Below are positions 1 through 9,077 of a DNA stretch of 64,000 bases, in pieces. Within the stretch, counting starts at the first letter, position 1. Every line of letters starts with the position of its first letter. Source of the DNA: Winslowiella toletana (lineage in GTDB: Bacteria; Pseudomonadota; Gammaproteobacteria; Enterobacterales; Enterobacteriaceae); the NCBI RefSeq assembly GCF_017875465.1, contig NZ_JAGGMQ010000001.1:3410001-3474000 (forward strand), given 5' to 3'. The notes beneath the pieces are model-generated. The model saw nothing but the letters and a program-made list of their open reading frames with translations. It ran no database searches and had not been told where the DNA came from. The position numbers were made by a program, and so were the translations under genes.

Positions 1-79
1 GAATCCGGATTTCCTCCCCTTGTTGCTGGCGCCAGCTACGGGTATGGTGCCAGCAACATGTCTCAATCAGGAAATCACT

Positions 80-469
80 ATGCTGGGATTAAAGCTGGTT
101 CACCATATCGCCATCATTGCCACCGACTATCAGCGTAGCAAAGCCTTTTACTGCGACATTCTCGGCTTCACGCTTATTGATGAGATCTACCGCGCTGCAC
201 GCGATTCATGGAAAGGGGATCTGGCGCTGAATGGTCATTACACCATCGAGCTGTTCTCCTTTCCGCAACCGCCGGCGCGCGTCAGTCATCCGGAAGCTTG
301 TGGCCTGCGTCATCTGGCGTTTAGCGTTGATGATATCGATGATGCCTTTGCTCAGCTGGCGCAGAGCGGTGTGGTTTGTGAGCCGGTTCGTGTCGATCCG
401 CTGACCGGCAAACGCTTCACCTTTTTTAACGATCCTGATGGTTTGCCGCTGGAACTGTATCAGGCGTAG
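80..469 (+). CDS. yaeR: VOC-family (glyoxalase-like) protein YaeR
   Basis: A 129-residue vicinal-oxygen-chelate protein, the same length as E. coli YaeR. The N-terminal beta strand is followed by 'IIATDYQRSKAFYCDILGF' and a C-terminal 'NDPDGLPLELYQ', typical of single-module glyoxalase/dioxygenase folds that bind a divalent metal. The ATG at 80 is chosen over the upstream TTG at 20 because it has an AGGA at suitable distance and matches the family start. It lies just upstream of tilS, as in E. coli. The substrate is unknown; lactoylglutathione lyase activity should not be assumed. Confidence 0.9.
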   Translation: MLGLKLVHHIAIIATDYQRSKAFYCDILGFTLIDEIYRAARDSWKGDLALNGHYTIELFSFPQPPARVSHPEACGLRHLAFSVDDIDDAFAQLAQSGVVCEPVRVDPLTGKRFTFFNDPDGLPLELYQA

Positions 470-516
470 AATACCCGCTTACTTTCACCGGGTTATCCGA
501 GGTCGTCGCTATCGCT

Positions 517-1818
517 ATGCCACCGCTTTCCAGTCTTGACGCACAGCTTGCCGGGCATTCTCGTCTGCTGGTGGCCTACAGTGGCGGCCTGGATTCGACC
601 GTATTGCTGCATCAGCTGGTGCAACTGCGCATCAGCCATCCGAATTTGCAACTGCGCGCGATTCATATTCATCACGGGTTGAGTCCTTTTGCCGACAGCT
701 GGCAGCTGCATTGTCAGCAGCAGTGTGCTGAGTGGCAGCTGCCTTTACTGACTGAGCATGTTGCGGTGGATGGCCGTGAGCAGGGGATTGAAGCGGCGGC
801 GCGCAGCGCGCGCTATGCCGCTTTTCGTCGCCATCTGCAACCAGGAGAAACACTGCTGACCGCGCAGCATCTTGATGATCAGTGCGAGACGTTGCTGTTA
901 GCGCTGAAGCGCGGCAGTGGTCCCGCCGGGCTGGCGGCGATGCCGGCGCGACTGACGCTGGGGGAAAACCTGTTACTGCGCCCGTTACTGACTCAGACGC
1001 GCGGGCAGCTGGAGCAGTGGGCGCAGCAGCATCAGTTAAGCTGGATCGAAGACGAGAGTAATCAGGATCTGCGTTATGACCGTAACTTCCTGCGTCAGCA
1101 GGTGCTGCCATTGCTGCATCAGCGCTGGCCGCACTTTGCCCAAGCCTCCGCACGCAGCGCCGCGCTCTGTGGCGAGCAGGAACAGTTACTGGATGAGCTA
1201 CTGGCCGAATCGCTGGCTGCGATGATGCAGACGGATGGCTCACTGCTTATCGCACCGCTACAGCCACTCAGCGAGGCGCGGCGTAATGCGCTACTGCGGC
1301 GCTGGATTAGCGCACAGGGCGGTCAGATGCCGTCACGCGACGCTGTGCAGCGTATCTGGCATGAGGTTATCGACAGCCGTGAAGATGCCTCACCTTGTCT
1401 GCGGCTGGGAAATCACCAAATCCGCCGTTATCGCCAGGCCATTTACTGGCTGCCGCTCTATCCTTCATTGCGTGACTGCGTTATTGCCTGGCAAAGCCCG
1501 TGGCAGCCCCTGCTGCTGCCGCAGCAGCTTGGTACGCTGTGCATCGACCCGCAGGGTATTGAACTGCGTCAACCGCGCGCGGATGACGTGGTGACGATCC
1601 GTTTTTATGCACAGGGTGATTTTCATATTGTGGGCCGCGCCGGTAGCCGGGCGATCAAAAAGTTGTGGCAGGAGTTTGCTGTCCCGGTCTGGCAGCGCGA
1701 GCGTACGCCGCTGCTGTTTTATGGCGAAAAATTGATTGCTGCGCTGGGCGTATTTGTCACCCACGAAGGCCGTATCACCGATAACAAAAGCTGGCGTATC
1801 AGCTGGCTGAAACCCTAA
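517..1818 (+). CDS. tilS: tRNA(Ile)-lysidine synthase TilS
   Basis: TilS converts C34 of the CAU anticodon of tRNA-Ile2 to lysidine using ATP and lysine, so that the tRNA reads AUA and is charged with Ile. The protein has 433 residues (E. coli about 432). The PP-loop SGGLDS is at residues 22-27. The N-type ATPase domain is followed by the C-terminal substrate-recognition domain ('IKKLWQEFAVPVWQRER'). It is essential in relatives. The stop lies 12 bp before the cytochrome gene, suggesting cotranscription. Confidence 0.97.
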   Translation: MPPLSSLDAQLAGHSRLLVAYSGGLDSTVLLHQLVQLRISHPNLQLRAIHIHHGLSPFADSWQLHCQQQCAEWQLPLLTEHVAVDGREQGIEAAARSARYAAFRRHLQPGETLLTAQHLDDQCETLLLALKRGSGPAGLAAMPARLTLGENLLLRPLLTQTRGQLEQWAQQHQLSWIEDESNQDLRYDRNFLRQQVLPLLHQRWPHFAQASARSAALCGEQEQLLDELLAESLAAMMQTDGSLLIAPLQPLSEARRNALLRRWISAQGGQMPSRDAVQRIWHEVIDSREDASPCLRLGNHQIRRYRQAIYWLPLYPSLRDCVIAWQSPWQPLLLPQQLGTLCIDPQGIELRQPRADDVVTIRFYAQGDFHIVGRAGSRAIKKLWQEFAVPVWQRERTPLLFYGEKLIAALGVFVTHEGRITDNKSWRISWLKP

Positions 1819-1830
1819 GCAGAGAGAGCA

Positions 1831-2145
1831 ATGATCTATAAATATATCGGGTTGCTGTGGCTGGCCATCAGCACGGCGCCGGCACTGGCCGCAGGGGATG
1901 TCGCCGCGGGTCAGCAAAAATCGACCAGCTGCCAGGCCTGCCATGGCGCGAAAGGCAAAGCTGCAGTGCCGCTCTATCCCAATCTCGCCGGACAGAACAG
2001 CGCCTATCTGGCGCATGCGTTACAGGCGTACAAAAAAGGCGATCGTAGTGGCGGGCAGGCAGAAGTGATGAAGGCGTTTGTGGCGGGATTAAGCGAGCAG
2101 GATATTGCGGATTTGTCGGCTTACTATGGCAGTCTGAAGCCCTGA
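1831..2145 (+). CDS. periplasmic class I c-type cytochrome
   Basis: A 104-residue exported monohaem cytochrome c. Residues 1-21 form a Sec signal peptide (hydrophobic core ending ALAAGD). The haem motif CQACH follows about 15 residues into the mature protein, and a distal 'VMKAFVAGLS' supplies the likely Met ligand. Its size and motifs fit small cytochrome c553/c4-like electron carriers. It follows tilS by 12 bp and precedes the convergent rof gene. E. coli has no counterpart here. The partner oxidase or dehydrogenase is not in the window, so its role in electron transfer is inferred from family only. Confidence 0.85.
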   Translation: MIYKYIGLLWLAISTAPALAAGDVAAGQQKSTSCQACHGAKGKAAVPLYPNLAGQNSAYLAHALQAYKKGDRSGGQAEVMKAFVAGLSEQDIADLSAYYGSLKP

Positions 2146-2181
2146 AGAGGCAGGGGCGGAAGAGTCCTTCCGCCCGCAAAA

Positions 2182-2445
2182 TCAGTCAGATTCGCTGACG
2201 ACAACCGTTCCCAGCTTTGGGTGGCTGAAACTGGCAATATGATCCAGCCGCAGTTCGCGCTGTTCGCCAGTTAGCTCGATTACCAGATATTCGATGTTTT
2301 TTCGCATCACCATATCGGTGGCCTTCGCGCTGAGCTGTTCGCCGTTTTTCAGTTCCAGCGACAGTGTCCAGTTACTTTGGCAGGCGAGCTCGAGGTTATC
2401 GTAGTCGTCACAATTGATCGGTTTGTACGCTTCATTCGTCAACAT
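2182..2445 (-). CDS. rof: Rho-binding antiterminator Rof
   Basis: An 87-residue homologue of E. coli Rof (YaeO), which binds Rho and blocks its primary RNA site, reducing Rho-dependent termination. The N-terminal '[13 protein letters not shown]' and the C-terminal '[15 protein letters not shown]' are diagnostic. The gene overlaps the end of upstream yaeP by 14 bp, so the two form a translationally coupled pair as in E. coli. Confidence 0.95.
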   Translation of the reverse strand: MLTNEAYKPINCDDYDNLELACQSNWTLSLELKNGEQLSAKATDMVMRKNIEYLVIELTGEQRELRLDHIASFSHPKLGTVVVSESD

Positions 2446-2638
2446 AATCGCTCACCAATAAGTTTGCAGCAGCAAAAGCTGCTTGTTCCCTGACAGAAGA
2501 GTTTAGCTCACTATTAGCAGCTATCTCGTCCAGTGCTTTTAACACGCAACCTATCGCGTCCGGCACGTATCCAAGATCGCCGCTGCCTATCTCAGCATAT
2601 TTGCGGCGAACTAATTCACAATACTTTTGCACATGCAC
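2432..2638 (-). CDS. yaeP: YaeP family protein
   Basis: A 68-residue conserved protein of unknown function, near-identical in pattern to E. coli YaeP ('[20 protein letters not shown]', ending '[13 protein letters not shown]'). It is the first gene of the yaeP-rof pair. A good AGGAGG-like site (complement of cacctccttc) lies just upstream of the start. The function is not known. Confidence 0.9.
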   Translation of the reverse strand: MHVQKYCELVRRKYAEIGSGDLGYVPDAIGCVLKALDEIAANSELNSSVREQAAFAAANLLVSDYVDE

Positions 2639-2766
2639 CTCCTTCAGAGCATAACCCTCTGGCTAGTAAGCGACTATAGCACAGGCTTTTACGTGAAATC
2701 AGCCCACAGCAGGGTGATTTGCTGCCGCGGCGCGTTACAATGCACTATCTGATAATAAGGGATCTC

Positions 2767-3321
2767 ATGGCACTTAAAGCAACGATTTACAAAGCCAACG
2801 TTAATGTCGCGGATATGGATCGCAACGTTTTTCTCGACAGCAGCCTGACGCTGGCGCGTCATCCATCGGAGACCGAAGAACGCCTGATGCTGCGGCTTCT
2901 GGCGTGGTTATGCCATGCCGGTGAGCGCCTGCAATTTACTCGCGGCCTGAGTGCTGAGGATGAGCCAGAAATCTGGCGACTGAATGACCATAACGGCATC
3001 GAAGAGTGGATTGATTTAGGCCTGCCTGAAGAGCGCCGGATTAAAAGAGCCTGCAATCGCTCCGCCAGCGTATTTTTATATACTTACACCGCGCGCGCTG
3101 CGCAGATCTGGTGGCAGCAGAACCAGAGCAAGTTGTCGCAGCAGGATAATCTGACGGTGCGCTTTATTGACGATGCGATGCTGGCGGCGCTGACGGCTTT
3201 CGCTTCACGCAGTATGACGCTGCAGGCCACCATCCAGGATGGCACCATCTGGCTTTCTGACGAGCAAAATCATCTGGAAGTGCGTTTTACTGACTGGCTG
3301 ATTAATGGCAAAGCACCATGA
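2767..3321 (+). CDS. yaeQ: YaeQ family protein
   Basis: A 184-residue protein of the YaeQ family, which has a PD-(D/E)XK nuclease-like fold and no firm biochemical role. The start at MALKATIYK (ATG 2767, preceded by AAGGGA) matches E. coli YaeQ; an in-frame TTG at 2719 is unlikely. The 3' end overlaps arfB by 4 bp (ATGA), so translation is coupled. Confidence 0.93.
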   Translation: MALKATIYKANVNVADMDRNVFLDSSLTLARHPSETEERLMLRLLAWLCHAGERLQFTRGLSAEDEPEIWRLNDHNGIEEWIDLGLPEERRIKRACNRSASVFLYTYTARAAQIWWQQNQSKLSQQDNLTVRFIDDAMLAALTAFASRSMTLQATIQDGTIWLSDEQNHLEVRFTDWLINGKAP

Positions 3322-3728
3322 TTGTTCTTTCACGTAATGCGACCATCAGCGATGCTGAATTAGAAATTACCGCCATTCGTGCGCAGGGTGCCGGTGGCCA
3401 GCATGTGAATAAGAGTTCAACCGCTATTCATTTACGCTTTGATATCCGTGCGTCGTCACTGCCGGAATTTTATAAAGAGCGCCTGCTGGCGGCCAGTCAC
3501 CATCTGATTACGCCAGATGGCGTGGTGATTATCAAAGCGCAGGAGTATCGCAGCCAGGAGCTGAATCGCGAAGCGGCGTTAAAGCGGCTGGAAAATCTGA
3601 TTAATGAATTAACCGTGGTGGAGAAAACCCGGCGCGCCACGCGTCCGACGATGGCATCACGTAAACGGCGGCTGGAGGGTAAAGCGCGAAAAGCAGCGAC
3701 CAAAACCCTGCGCGGCAAGGTGCGTTAA
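3318..3728 (+). CDS. arfB: alternative ribosome-rescue factor ArfB (peptidyl-tRNA hydrolase YaeJ)
   Basis: ArfB enters the empty A site of stalled ribosomes and hydrolyses peptidyl-tRNA. The 136-residue protein carries the release-factor GGQ motif in 'GAGGQHVNK' near residue 28. It ends in a basic tail ('[18 protein letters not shown]') that occupies the mRNA channel. It overlaps yaeQ by 4 bp. In E. coli nlpE follows; here that gene is absent. Confidence 0.96.
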   Translation: MIVLSRNATISDAELEITAIRAQGAGGQHVNKSSTAIHLRFDIRASSLPEFYKERLLAASHHLITPDGVVIIKAQEYRSQELNREAALKRLENLINELTVVEKTRRATRPTMASRKRRLEGKARKAATKTLRGKVR

Positions 3729-4075
3729 GCGGTCTTGCGCGGCATATCAGAGCGGATAAACCGCAGTAGTTAATTAGCGGAAACGATTCAACTTAAGCCA
3801 AATTATTATTATCGCTGCAGGAAATAACCCTCCGGCAGCGGTGGGAATATGTTTGTTAAGCATAATTACACTGAAATAAGCTTTTCGCTATTGCCTGCTA
3901 TTAAAAAATATTGTCTTATTAAGTCGCACTGAAATTATTAATTTTATAAAGCTGATGCACACAAGAGAAGGATCTCGCCGCCATTCCCCTCCCTGTATAC
4001 CGGTAGATATGACCTCTTTTGTTGCCTGATATAAGCAGCTTTGTCCGCCAACAGACATTTAGCGAGTTTATTATT
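3729..4075. other. intergenic region upstream of the M48 protease gene
   Basis: An AT-rich stretch of about 350 bp at the position where E. coli has the start of nlpE. I see no credible ORF. A CGCTGC...GCAGCG hairpin lies around 3814-3841, and a GAGAAGGA Shine-Dalgarno-like sequence near 3965 is not followed by a usable in-frame start. It presumably holds the promoter of the next gene, but none is clear. Confidence 0.5.
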
Positions 4076-5938
4076 TTGAATGAATTAAAGGCATTGAAAA
4101 AAGGATATGCCAAAGTATTTCTTTGGCTTCTGGTGACGCTTTTTCTTATCCCGACGATTACTCTGGTTTTCTCTGAATATGGCAGTCGTCAGCTTGACCA
4201 GCAGTATAGCGAGATCTTTATTGATGATGCCATCGGGCAGAATCAGGACGTTAACAAACTGAAAGATTTCCTGCAGCAGAATCCCCCGTCCAGCATGTGC
4301 GGCACCGTTACGGATGAACTGCGTGATTATCAGCACGCGGTCTGCGCTGAGCAGTCCGAGCTGTGGCAATTCTATATGATGGATAAGGTCGCTTTCTGGA
4401 CGCTGATTGCCGGTGCAGTGATTTTACTGCTGGTGCTGCTGTTCAGTGCGCTGGCATTTACCAGCCGTAAGGGACAACTGCTGAGCCTGACGCTGGCCCG
4501 TCAGTTCCTGATGCTGGCCAGTGCGCTGGAAGTGGTGGTGCAGGGGGCGATGCTGGTATGGCTCTCCTTCTGGGGCACCGCCTTCTTTACCCAGACTTAT
4601 TACCCGAAAGTGATTCTGCTGGTGGCCATACTGGTGCTGTATGGCATGTACCATATGATTAAGGGCATCTTTAAAAAGCTGCCGAAAGAGGATGGGGTAG
4701 AAGGTGAAGTGGTTACGCGCGAGGCGGCACCGGCACTCTGGGCGCGGGTTGATGCGCTGGCGGCTCAGGTCGGCACCACGCCGCCAGACCATATTATCGC
4801 CGGAATTGATGTTAACTTTTACGTTACTGAAGCGCCGCTGAGCGTTAATGATCAGCCGCTTAAAGGCCGCAAACTGTATGTCAGCATTCCGCTGCTGCGT
4901 CAGCTGGATACCGCGCAGGCGGATAGCGTTATGGTGCACGAACTGACGCATCTGCATGAAGGCGATACCGCTTCCGGCGCGCTGCTGGGGCCGAAACTGC
5001 ACCGCTTTGACCAGTATACACAACTGATGAGTGAAAACCTGGCGACGCTGGTGGTGTTCTATCCCCTCTGTCTCTACCGCATGCTATTCGAACTGGCTGC
5101 GCAGCGTGACAGCCGTCAGCGTGAGTTTATTGCCGATCGCACCGCTGCGAAGCTGATTGCACCGGCGGCCATTATCGAGTCACTGATTAAAATCTCCGCC
5201 TATGCCAGTTACCGTGGTGAGGTCGAACAGACGCTGTTTGAGCATAACACGCAGCATCAGAATGAACTGGGCATCCGTAATGCGATTGCCGCCGGTCTGC
5301 CAGAGCATGTCAGTTCGCCGGACTTTATTGGCATGATGCGCCAGCAAAATGTTCCGCACCCGTTTGATTCGCATCCGCCGCTGGCTGACAGAATGCGCAA
5401 CGTCGGTTATACGGTCGAAGAGGCAAACTATGCGGCGATTGCCGCCACCTTTCCGACGCAGAGCTGGGTTGATCTGATGCCGGTGGCCACTGATATTGAG
5501 CAGCGTCTGTGGCAGAAGTATGAACGTGATTTTTCTTCGGCGCATGAAGAGAGTCTGGCATGGCGCTATGAGCCGGTCGGCGAAGAAGAGACAGCGCTGG
5601 TGCTGAAATTTTTCCCGCCAGTCACTTATTCGCTGAAAGGCGGTTTGCAGGTCGCCATTAGCTATCGTGGCATTGTGCCACCGCAAAGCGATGAGCTGCT
5701 GGAGTGGGATAACATTAAAAGTGTGAACCACGTGCGCCGCTTTGGTACTGATATTATCTACCTGCACCATCATCAGCCAAATGCCCAAGGTAAAAAGCGT
5801 ACGACCATCCGTCTGCCGGGAATCAAAAAGGAGATCGAAGCCTTTAATCAGACCTTCGGCCTTTACTGGAATCGTCACCAGAGTATGCGTGTTCAGCAGG
5901 CGCATGAGCAGCAACAGGCCGCGGTAACTCAAAACTGA
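4076..5938 (+). CDS. membrane-anchored M48-family zinc metalloprotease
   Basis: A roughly 620-residue peptidase of the M48 (Ste24/HtpX/BepA) class. The zinc site HELTH is followed by 'REFIADRTAAK', the second glutamate ligand region. Before it lie four hydrophobic segments (about residues 14-32, 105-128, 150-169 and 178-195 from this start), with an extracytoplasmic loop after the first holding two cysteines. After the protease domain, about 150 residues form a second soluble domain ('SLKGGLQVAISYRGIVPP'). The start is uncertain: an in-frame stop at 4010 leaves only TTG codons (4019, 4022, 4076). TTG 4076 gives MNELKALKKGY and is preferred. The gene occupies the nlpE position between arfB and proS. 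The substrate is unknown. Confidence 0.8.
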   Translation: MNELKALKKGYAKVFLWLLVTLFLIPTITLVFSEYGSRQLDQQYSEIFIDDAIGQNQDVNKLKDFLQQNPPSSMCGTVTDELRDYQHAVCAEQSELWQFYMMDKVAFWTLIAGAVILLLVLLFSALAFTSRKGQLLSLTLARQFLMLASALEVVVQGAMLVWLSFWGTAFFTQTYYPKVILLVAILVLYGMYHMIKGIFKKLPKEDGVEGEVVTREAAPALWARVDALAAQVGTTPPDHIIAGIDVNFYVTEAPLSVNDQPLKGRKLYVSIPLLRQLDTAQADSVMVHELTHLHEGDTASGALLGPKLHRFDQYTQLMSENLATLVVFYPLCLYRMLFELAAQRDSRQREFIADRTAAKLIAPAAIIESLIKISAYASYRGEVEQTLFEHNTQHQNELGIRNAIAAGLPEHVSSPDFIGMMRQQNVPHPFDSHPPLADRMRNVGYTVEEANYAAIAATFPTQSWVDLMPVATDIEQRLWQKYERDFSSAHEESLAWRYEPVGEEETALVLKFFPPVTYSLKGGLQVAISYRGIVPPQSDELLEWDNIKSVNHVRRFGTDIIYLHHHQPNAQGKKRTTIRLPGIKKEIEAFNQTFGLYWNRHQSMRVQQAHEQQQAAVTQN

Positions 5939-5941
5939 CAT

Positions 5942-5974
5942 AAAAAAAACCACCGCGCAGGCGGTGGTTTTTTA
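5942..5974. terminator. bidirectional intrinsic terminator between the M48 gene and proS
   Basis: A perfect ACCACCGC/GCGGTGGT stem with an A-run on the left and a T-run on the right serves both convergent genes. Confidence 0.9.
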
Positions 5975-5987
5975 CTGCCGGACGGGC

Positions 5988-7706
5988 TTACTTCGCCAGT
6001 TCAGCCACCAGGAAATCAACGATTTCAGCGGTTTTAATCATTCGCTTTTCGCCTTCACGACGCGCTTTATACTCAATCTCTTCGCTGTCGAGGTTACGAT
6101 CGCCAATTACGATAGTATGCGGCACGCCAATCAGTTCCATATCGGCAAACATCACGCCCGGACGCTCTTTACGGTCGTCCAGAATGACATCGATGCCTTT
6201 CGCGCGCAGGGTGTTATACAGCTCTTCCGCCACATCTTTCACCCGGAACGACTTATGCATGTTCATTGGCAGAATCGCTACCTGGAAAGGCGCCAGCGCC
6301 GCAGGCCAGATAATACCGCGATCGTCGTGGTTCTGCTCAATAGCGGCAGCAACAATACGGCTGATGCCAATACCGTAGCAACCCATGGTCATCACCTGGT
6401 TACGGCCATCTTCACCCTGAACCGATGCCTTCATCGCTTCAGAGTATTTGGTGCCGAGCTGGAAAATATGACCGACTTCGATACCGCGTTTGATCAGCAG
6501 CGTACCTTTACCGTCCGGGCTGGCATCGCCTTCCACCACGTTACGGATATCAGCAACTTCGGCTTCTGGCAGATCGCGCAACCAGTTGATGCCGGTGAAG
6601 TGCTTACCGTCAACATTGGCACCAGCGCTGAAGTCGCTCATTTTGGCGACGGTGCGATCGGCAACAATCGGCAGCGACAGGCCAACCGGCCCGAGTGAAC
6701 CCGGACCTGCGCCCAGCACAGCGCGGATCTCTTCTTCGCTGGCAAAAGTCAGCGGCGCCGCTACCGCAGCGATTTTTTCCGCTTTAACTTCGTTCAGCTC
6801 GTGATCGCCGCGAACCAGCAGGGCAACCAGTGCATGGCCACTCTCTTTGGTTGCTTTAACCAGCAGCGTTTTCACCGTCTTCTCAATTGGCAGATTAAAC
6901 TGCTCAACCAGCGCAGCGATGGTTTTCGCCTCTGGCGTATCAATTTCACGCATTTCCTGCGTCGGCGCCGGACGTTCGCCTGCAGGAGCAATCGCTTCCG
7001 CCAGCTCAATATTCGCCGCATAGTCGGAATCGGTAGAGAAGATAATGTCGTCTTCGCCGCTGTTCGCCAGCACCTGGAACTCATGCGACGCGCTGCCACC
7101 GATAGAACCGGTATCCGCCTGCACCGCACGGAAATCCAGCCCCATACGGCTGAAGCTCTGGCTGTAGGCACGATACATCGTATCGTAAGTTTCCTGCAGC
7201 GACTCCTGAGTGGTATGGAACGAGTAAGCATCTTTCATAATGAACTCGCGTGAGCGCATGACGCCAAAGCGCGGGCGCACTTCGTCACGGAATTTGGTCT
7301 GGATCTGGAACAGGTTCAACGGCAGCTGTTTGTAAGAGCTCAGCTCATTACGAATCAGGTCGGTGATCACCTCTTCATGAGTTGGACCCAGCACAAACGG
7401 GCGCTCGCCACGATCGACAAAACGCAGCAGCTCAGGGCCATACTGTTCCCAACGTCCACTTTCCTGCCACAAGTCGGCGGGTTGCACCACCGGCATGGAG
7501 ATCTCAATGGCACCGGCGTTGTTCATCTCGTCGCGCACGATGTTTTCGACTTTCTTCAGTACGCGCAAACCGGTGGGCAACCAGGTATAAAGACCGGAAG
7601 CCAGCTTGCGGATCATCCCGGCGCGCAGCATTAGCTGATGGCTAATGACTTCGGCGTCGGCAGGCGTCTCCTTTTGCGTGGAGAGCAGATATTGAGTAGT
7701 ACGCAT
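5988..7706 (-). CDS. proS: prolyl-tRNA synthetase
   Basis: ProS charges tRNA-Pro. The 572-residue protein is the bacterial type with class II motif 2 ('[23 protein letters not shown]') and motif 3 ('[10 protein letters not shown]'). A YbaK-like editing insertion lies between them at about residues 220-400 ('[10 protein letters not shown]'), followed by a C-terminal anticodon-binding domain. Length and order equal E. coli ProS. It is convergent with the M48 gene and shares its terminator. Confidence 0.98.
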   Translation of the reverse strand: MRTTQYLLSTQKETPADAEVISHQLMLRAGMIRKLASGLYTWLPTGLRVLKKVENIVRDEMNNAGAIEISMPVVQPADLWQESGRWEQYGPELLRFVDRGERPFVLGPTHEEVITDLIRNELSSYKQLPLNLFQIQTKFRDEVRPRFGVMRSREFIMKDAYSFHTTQESLQETYDTMYRAYSQSFSRMGLDFRAVQADTGSIGGSASHEFQVLANSGEDDIIFSTDSDYAANIELAEAIAPAGERPAPTQEMREIDTPEAKTIAALVEQFNLPIEKTVKTLLVKATKESGHALVALLVRGDHELNEVKAEKIAAVAAPLTFASEEEIRAVLGAGPGSLGPVGLSLPIVADRTVAKMSDFSAGANVDGKHFTGINWLRDLPEAEVADIRNVVEGDASPDGKGTLLIKRGIEVGHIFQLGTKYSEAMKASVQGEDGRNQVMTMGCYGIGISRIVAAAIEQNHDDRGIIWPAALAPFQVAILPMNMHKSFRVKDVAEELYNTLRAKGIDVILDDRKERPGVMFADMELIGVPHTIVIGDRNLDSEEIEYKARREGEKRMIKTAEIVDFLVAELAK

Positions 7707-7815
7707 GTTGTTACGATTCCATTAAGCGGAAAGCTATCAAAAGTAAACTGACCTGAAACACTGGCGGTTAGTGTACCAGCGAGTCTGAATCCTCAAAAGT
7801 AAAGCGGGCAATATA

Positions 7816-8523
7816 TTAGCGTGGATCGACGGCAATTACCTCGGTTCCGGCGGCGGTGACGCGCCAGCGGACGTTAAACGTCAGCAACCAGACGGCATAT
7901 TCACGATCCGGCTCCTCGCCTTTGCGATAAGCGGGACGCGGATCCTGCGCCAGCACCTGGGCAATAAAACGCTCCAGGTGCGGATAGTATCGCTGTTGGG
8001 CGGCAATCTGTTGCTGCGCGGCGGGCGAGAAACACACCGGCATATCGGCTTCAGGCGCATGCCGGGCAAATCCGGCGCGGGCATCCGGCAGCGCTTCAGC
8101 AAACGGCAGATAGGGTTTGATATCGACAACCGGCGTGCCATCAACCAGGTCAAGGCTGCCAAGCTGCAAAATCACCGCATTTTTTTCGCAGCGGATATCC
8201 AGCAGTTCAACCAGCGACATGCCGACCGGATTAGGACGAAAGGTGGATCGGGTGGCAAATACGCCCATGCGCGCATTACCGCCGAGCCGTGGCGGTCTGA
8301 CCGTCGGACGCCAGCCGCCTGCCATGGTCTGATGAAAGATAAACAGTAACCACAGATGGCTGAAGTCTTGCAGGCCGCGCACAGCTTCAGCCTGATTGTA
8401 GGGCGCCAGCAGATGCAGCTCGCCGCCGCCGTCCTGAATCAGGCCCGGCTGGCGTGGAACAGCAAATTTTTCCTTCCAGGGGGAACGGATAACACCGATT
8501 TGCTCGAAGGAAAAAGCGGTCAT
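7816..8523 (-). CDS. trmO: tRNA (t6A37) N6-methyltransferase TrmO
   Basis: TrmO (TsaA/YaeB) methylates N6-threonylcarbamoyladenosine at position 37 of tRNA-Thr using SAM. With the ATG at 8523 it has 235 residues, equal to E. coli. 'IGVIRSPWKEKFAVPRQPG' and 'RSTFRPNPVGMS' are the family signatures. The start overlaps the rcsF stop in ATGA. A longer in-frame start at 8574 lies within rcsF and is rejected. Confidence 0.95.
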   Translation of the reverse strand: MTAFSFEQIGVIRSPWKEKFAVPRQPGLIQDGGGELHLLAPYNQAEAVRGLQDFSHLWLLFIFHQTMAGGWRPTVRPPRLGGNARMGVFATRSTFRPNPVGMSLVELLDIRCEKNAVILQLGSLDLVDGTPVVDIKPYLPFAEALPDARAGFARHAPEADMPVCFSPAAQQQIAAQQRYYPHLERFIAQVLAQDPRPAYRKGEEPDREYAVWLLTFNVRWRVTAAGTEVIAVDPR

Positions 8524-8927
8524 TGATCGGAGACTTTCAGCGCCGAGCCCTGGCAGATGGCCTGACGATAACAACCCTGAGTCGCAGTAACGATCTCACA
8601 CTTATGCAGCAGTACCGCATTCGCTTTCATGCCGGAAGCCCGGATCTGCAATCTTTTACGCGCAGTATTGATATTCGGCGGAGAGTCCTGCGTGCTGCTT
8701 TGACAATCATCACCCGATACTTCGCCTAAATCACGGAACGGCTTGCTAATCAGATCTTCAGCATTGGTATACAGTTTTACCGGCGACGGGCGTGGAGCAG
8801 GCTTGGTGCGCGCGGGTTCAGTCGGCGTCGATTGCGTGGTTGAGCTGCGAATCGGTTCTGGCGACTTGTGCAGCAGTGAACACCCTGTCAGCGACAGCGC
8901 TAACAAACAGAGCGGTATAACACGCAT
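8520..8927 (-). CDS. rcsF: outer-membrane lipoprotein RcsF, envelope-stress sensor
   Basis: RcsF senses outer membrane and LPS damage and signals through IgaA to the RcsCDB phosphorelay. The 135-residue protein has a lipoprotein signal peptide with lipobox LTGC, a Pro-rich linker with many Thr/Pro residues, and the C-terminal domain with four conserved cysteines that form the non-consecutive disulfides. It is the first gene of an rcsF-trmO pair overlapping by 4 bp. Confidence 0.95.
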   Translation of the reverse strand: MRVIPLCLLALSLTGCSLLHKSPEPIRSSTTQSTPTEPARTKPAPRPSPVKLYTNAEDLISKPFRDLGEVSGDDCQSSTQDSPPNINTARKRLQIRASGMKANAVLLHKCEIVTATQGCYRQAICQGSALKVSDQ

Positions 8928-9021
8928 GTGACAATCCTCATGTTGATAAAAGTGGCGTTATTGAAGCAAGCTATGGTGGAAATGACAAGCGACTAAGCAG
9001 GATGGCGCTGGCCTGACGACG

Positions 9022-9052
9022 AAAAAATAAGGGCGACGTTGCCGTCGCCCTC
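9022..9052 (-). terminator. intrinsic terminator of the metNIQ operon
   Basis: A GGGCGACG/CGTCGCCC stem followed, on the minus strand, by TTATTTTTTC, placed 25 bp after the metQ stop. Confidence 0.9.
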
Positions 9053-9077
9053 AGTTGATGTGCATTAAGGCAGGAGA

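Noticed and set aside
632..1243. 203-codon minus-strand frame opposite tilS and similar long antisense frames opposite metN, hpxY, hpxW and yafV
   Set aside because: They mirror codon bias of conserved genes and have no family features or independent signals.
4080..4088. ATG at 4080 as a start for the M48 protease
   Set aside because: It is out of frame and meets a stop after two codons. TTG 4076 is the in-frame choice.
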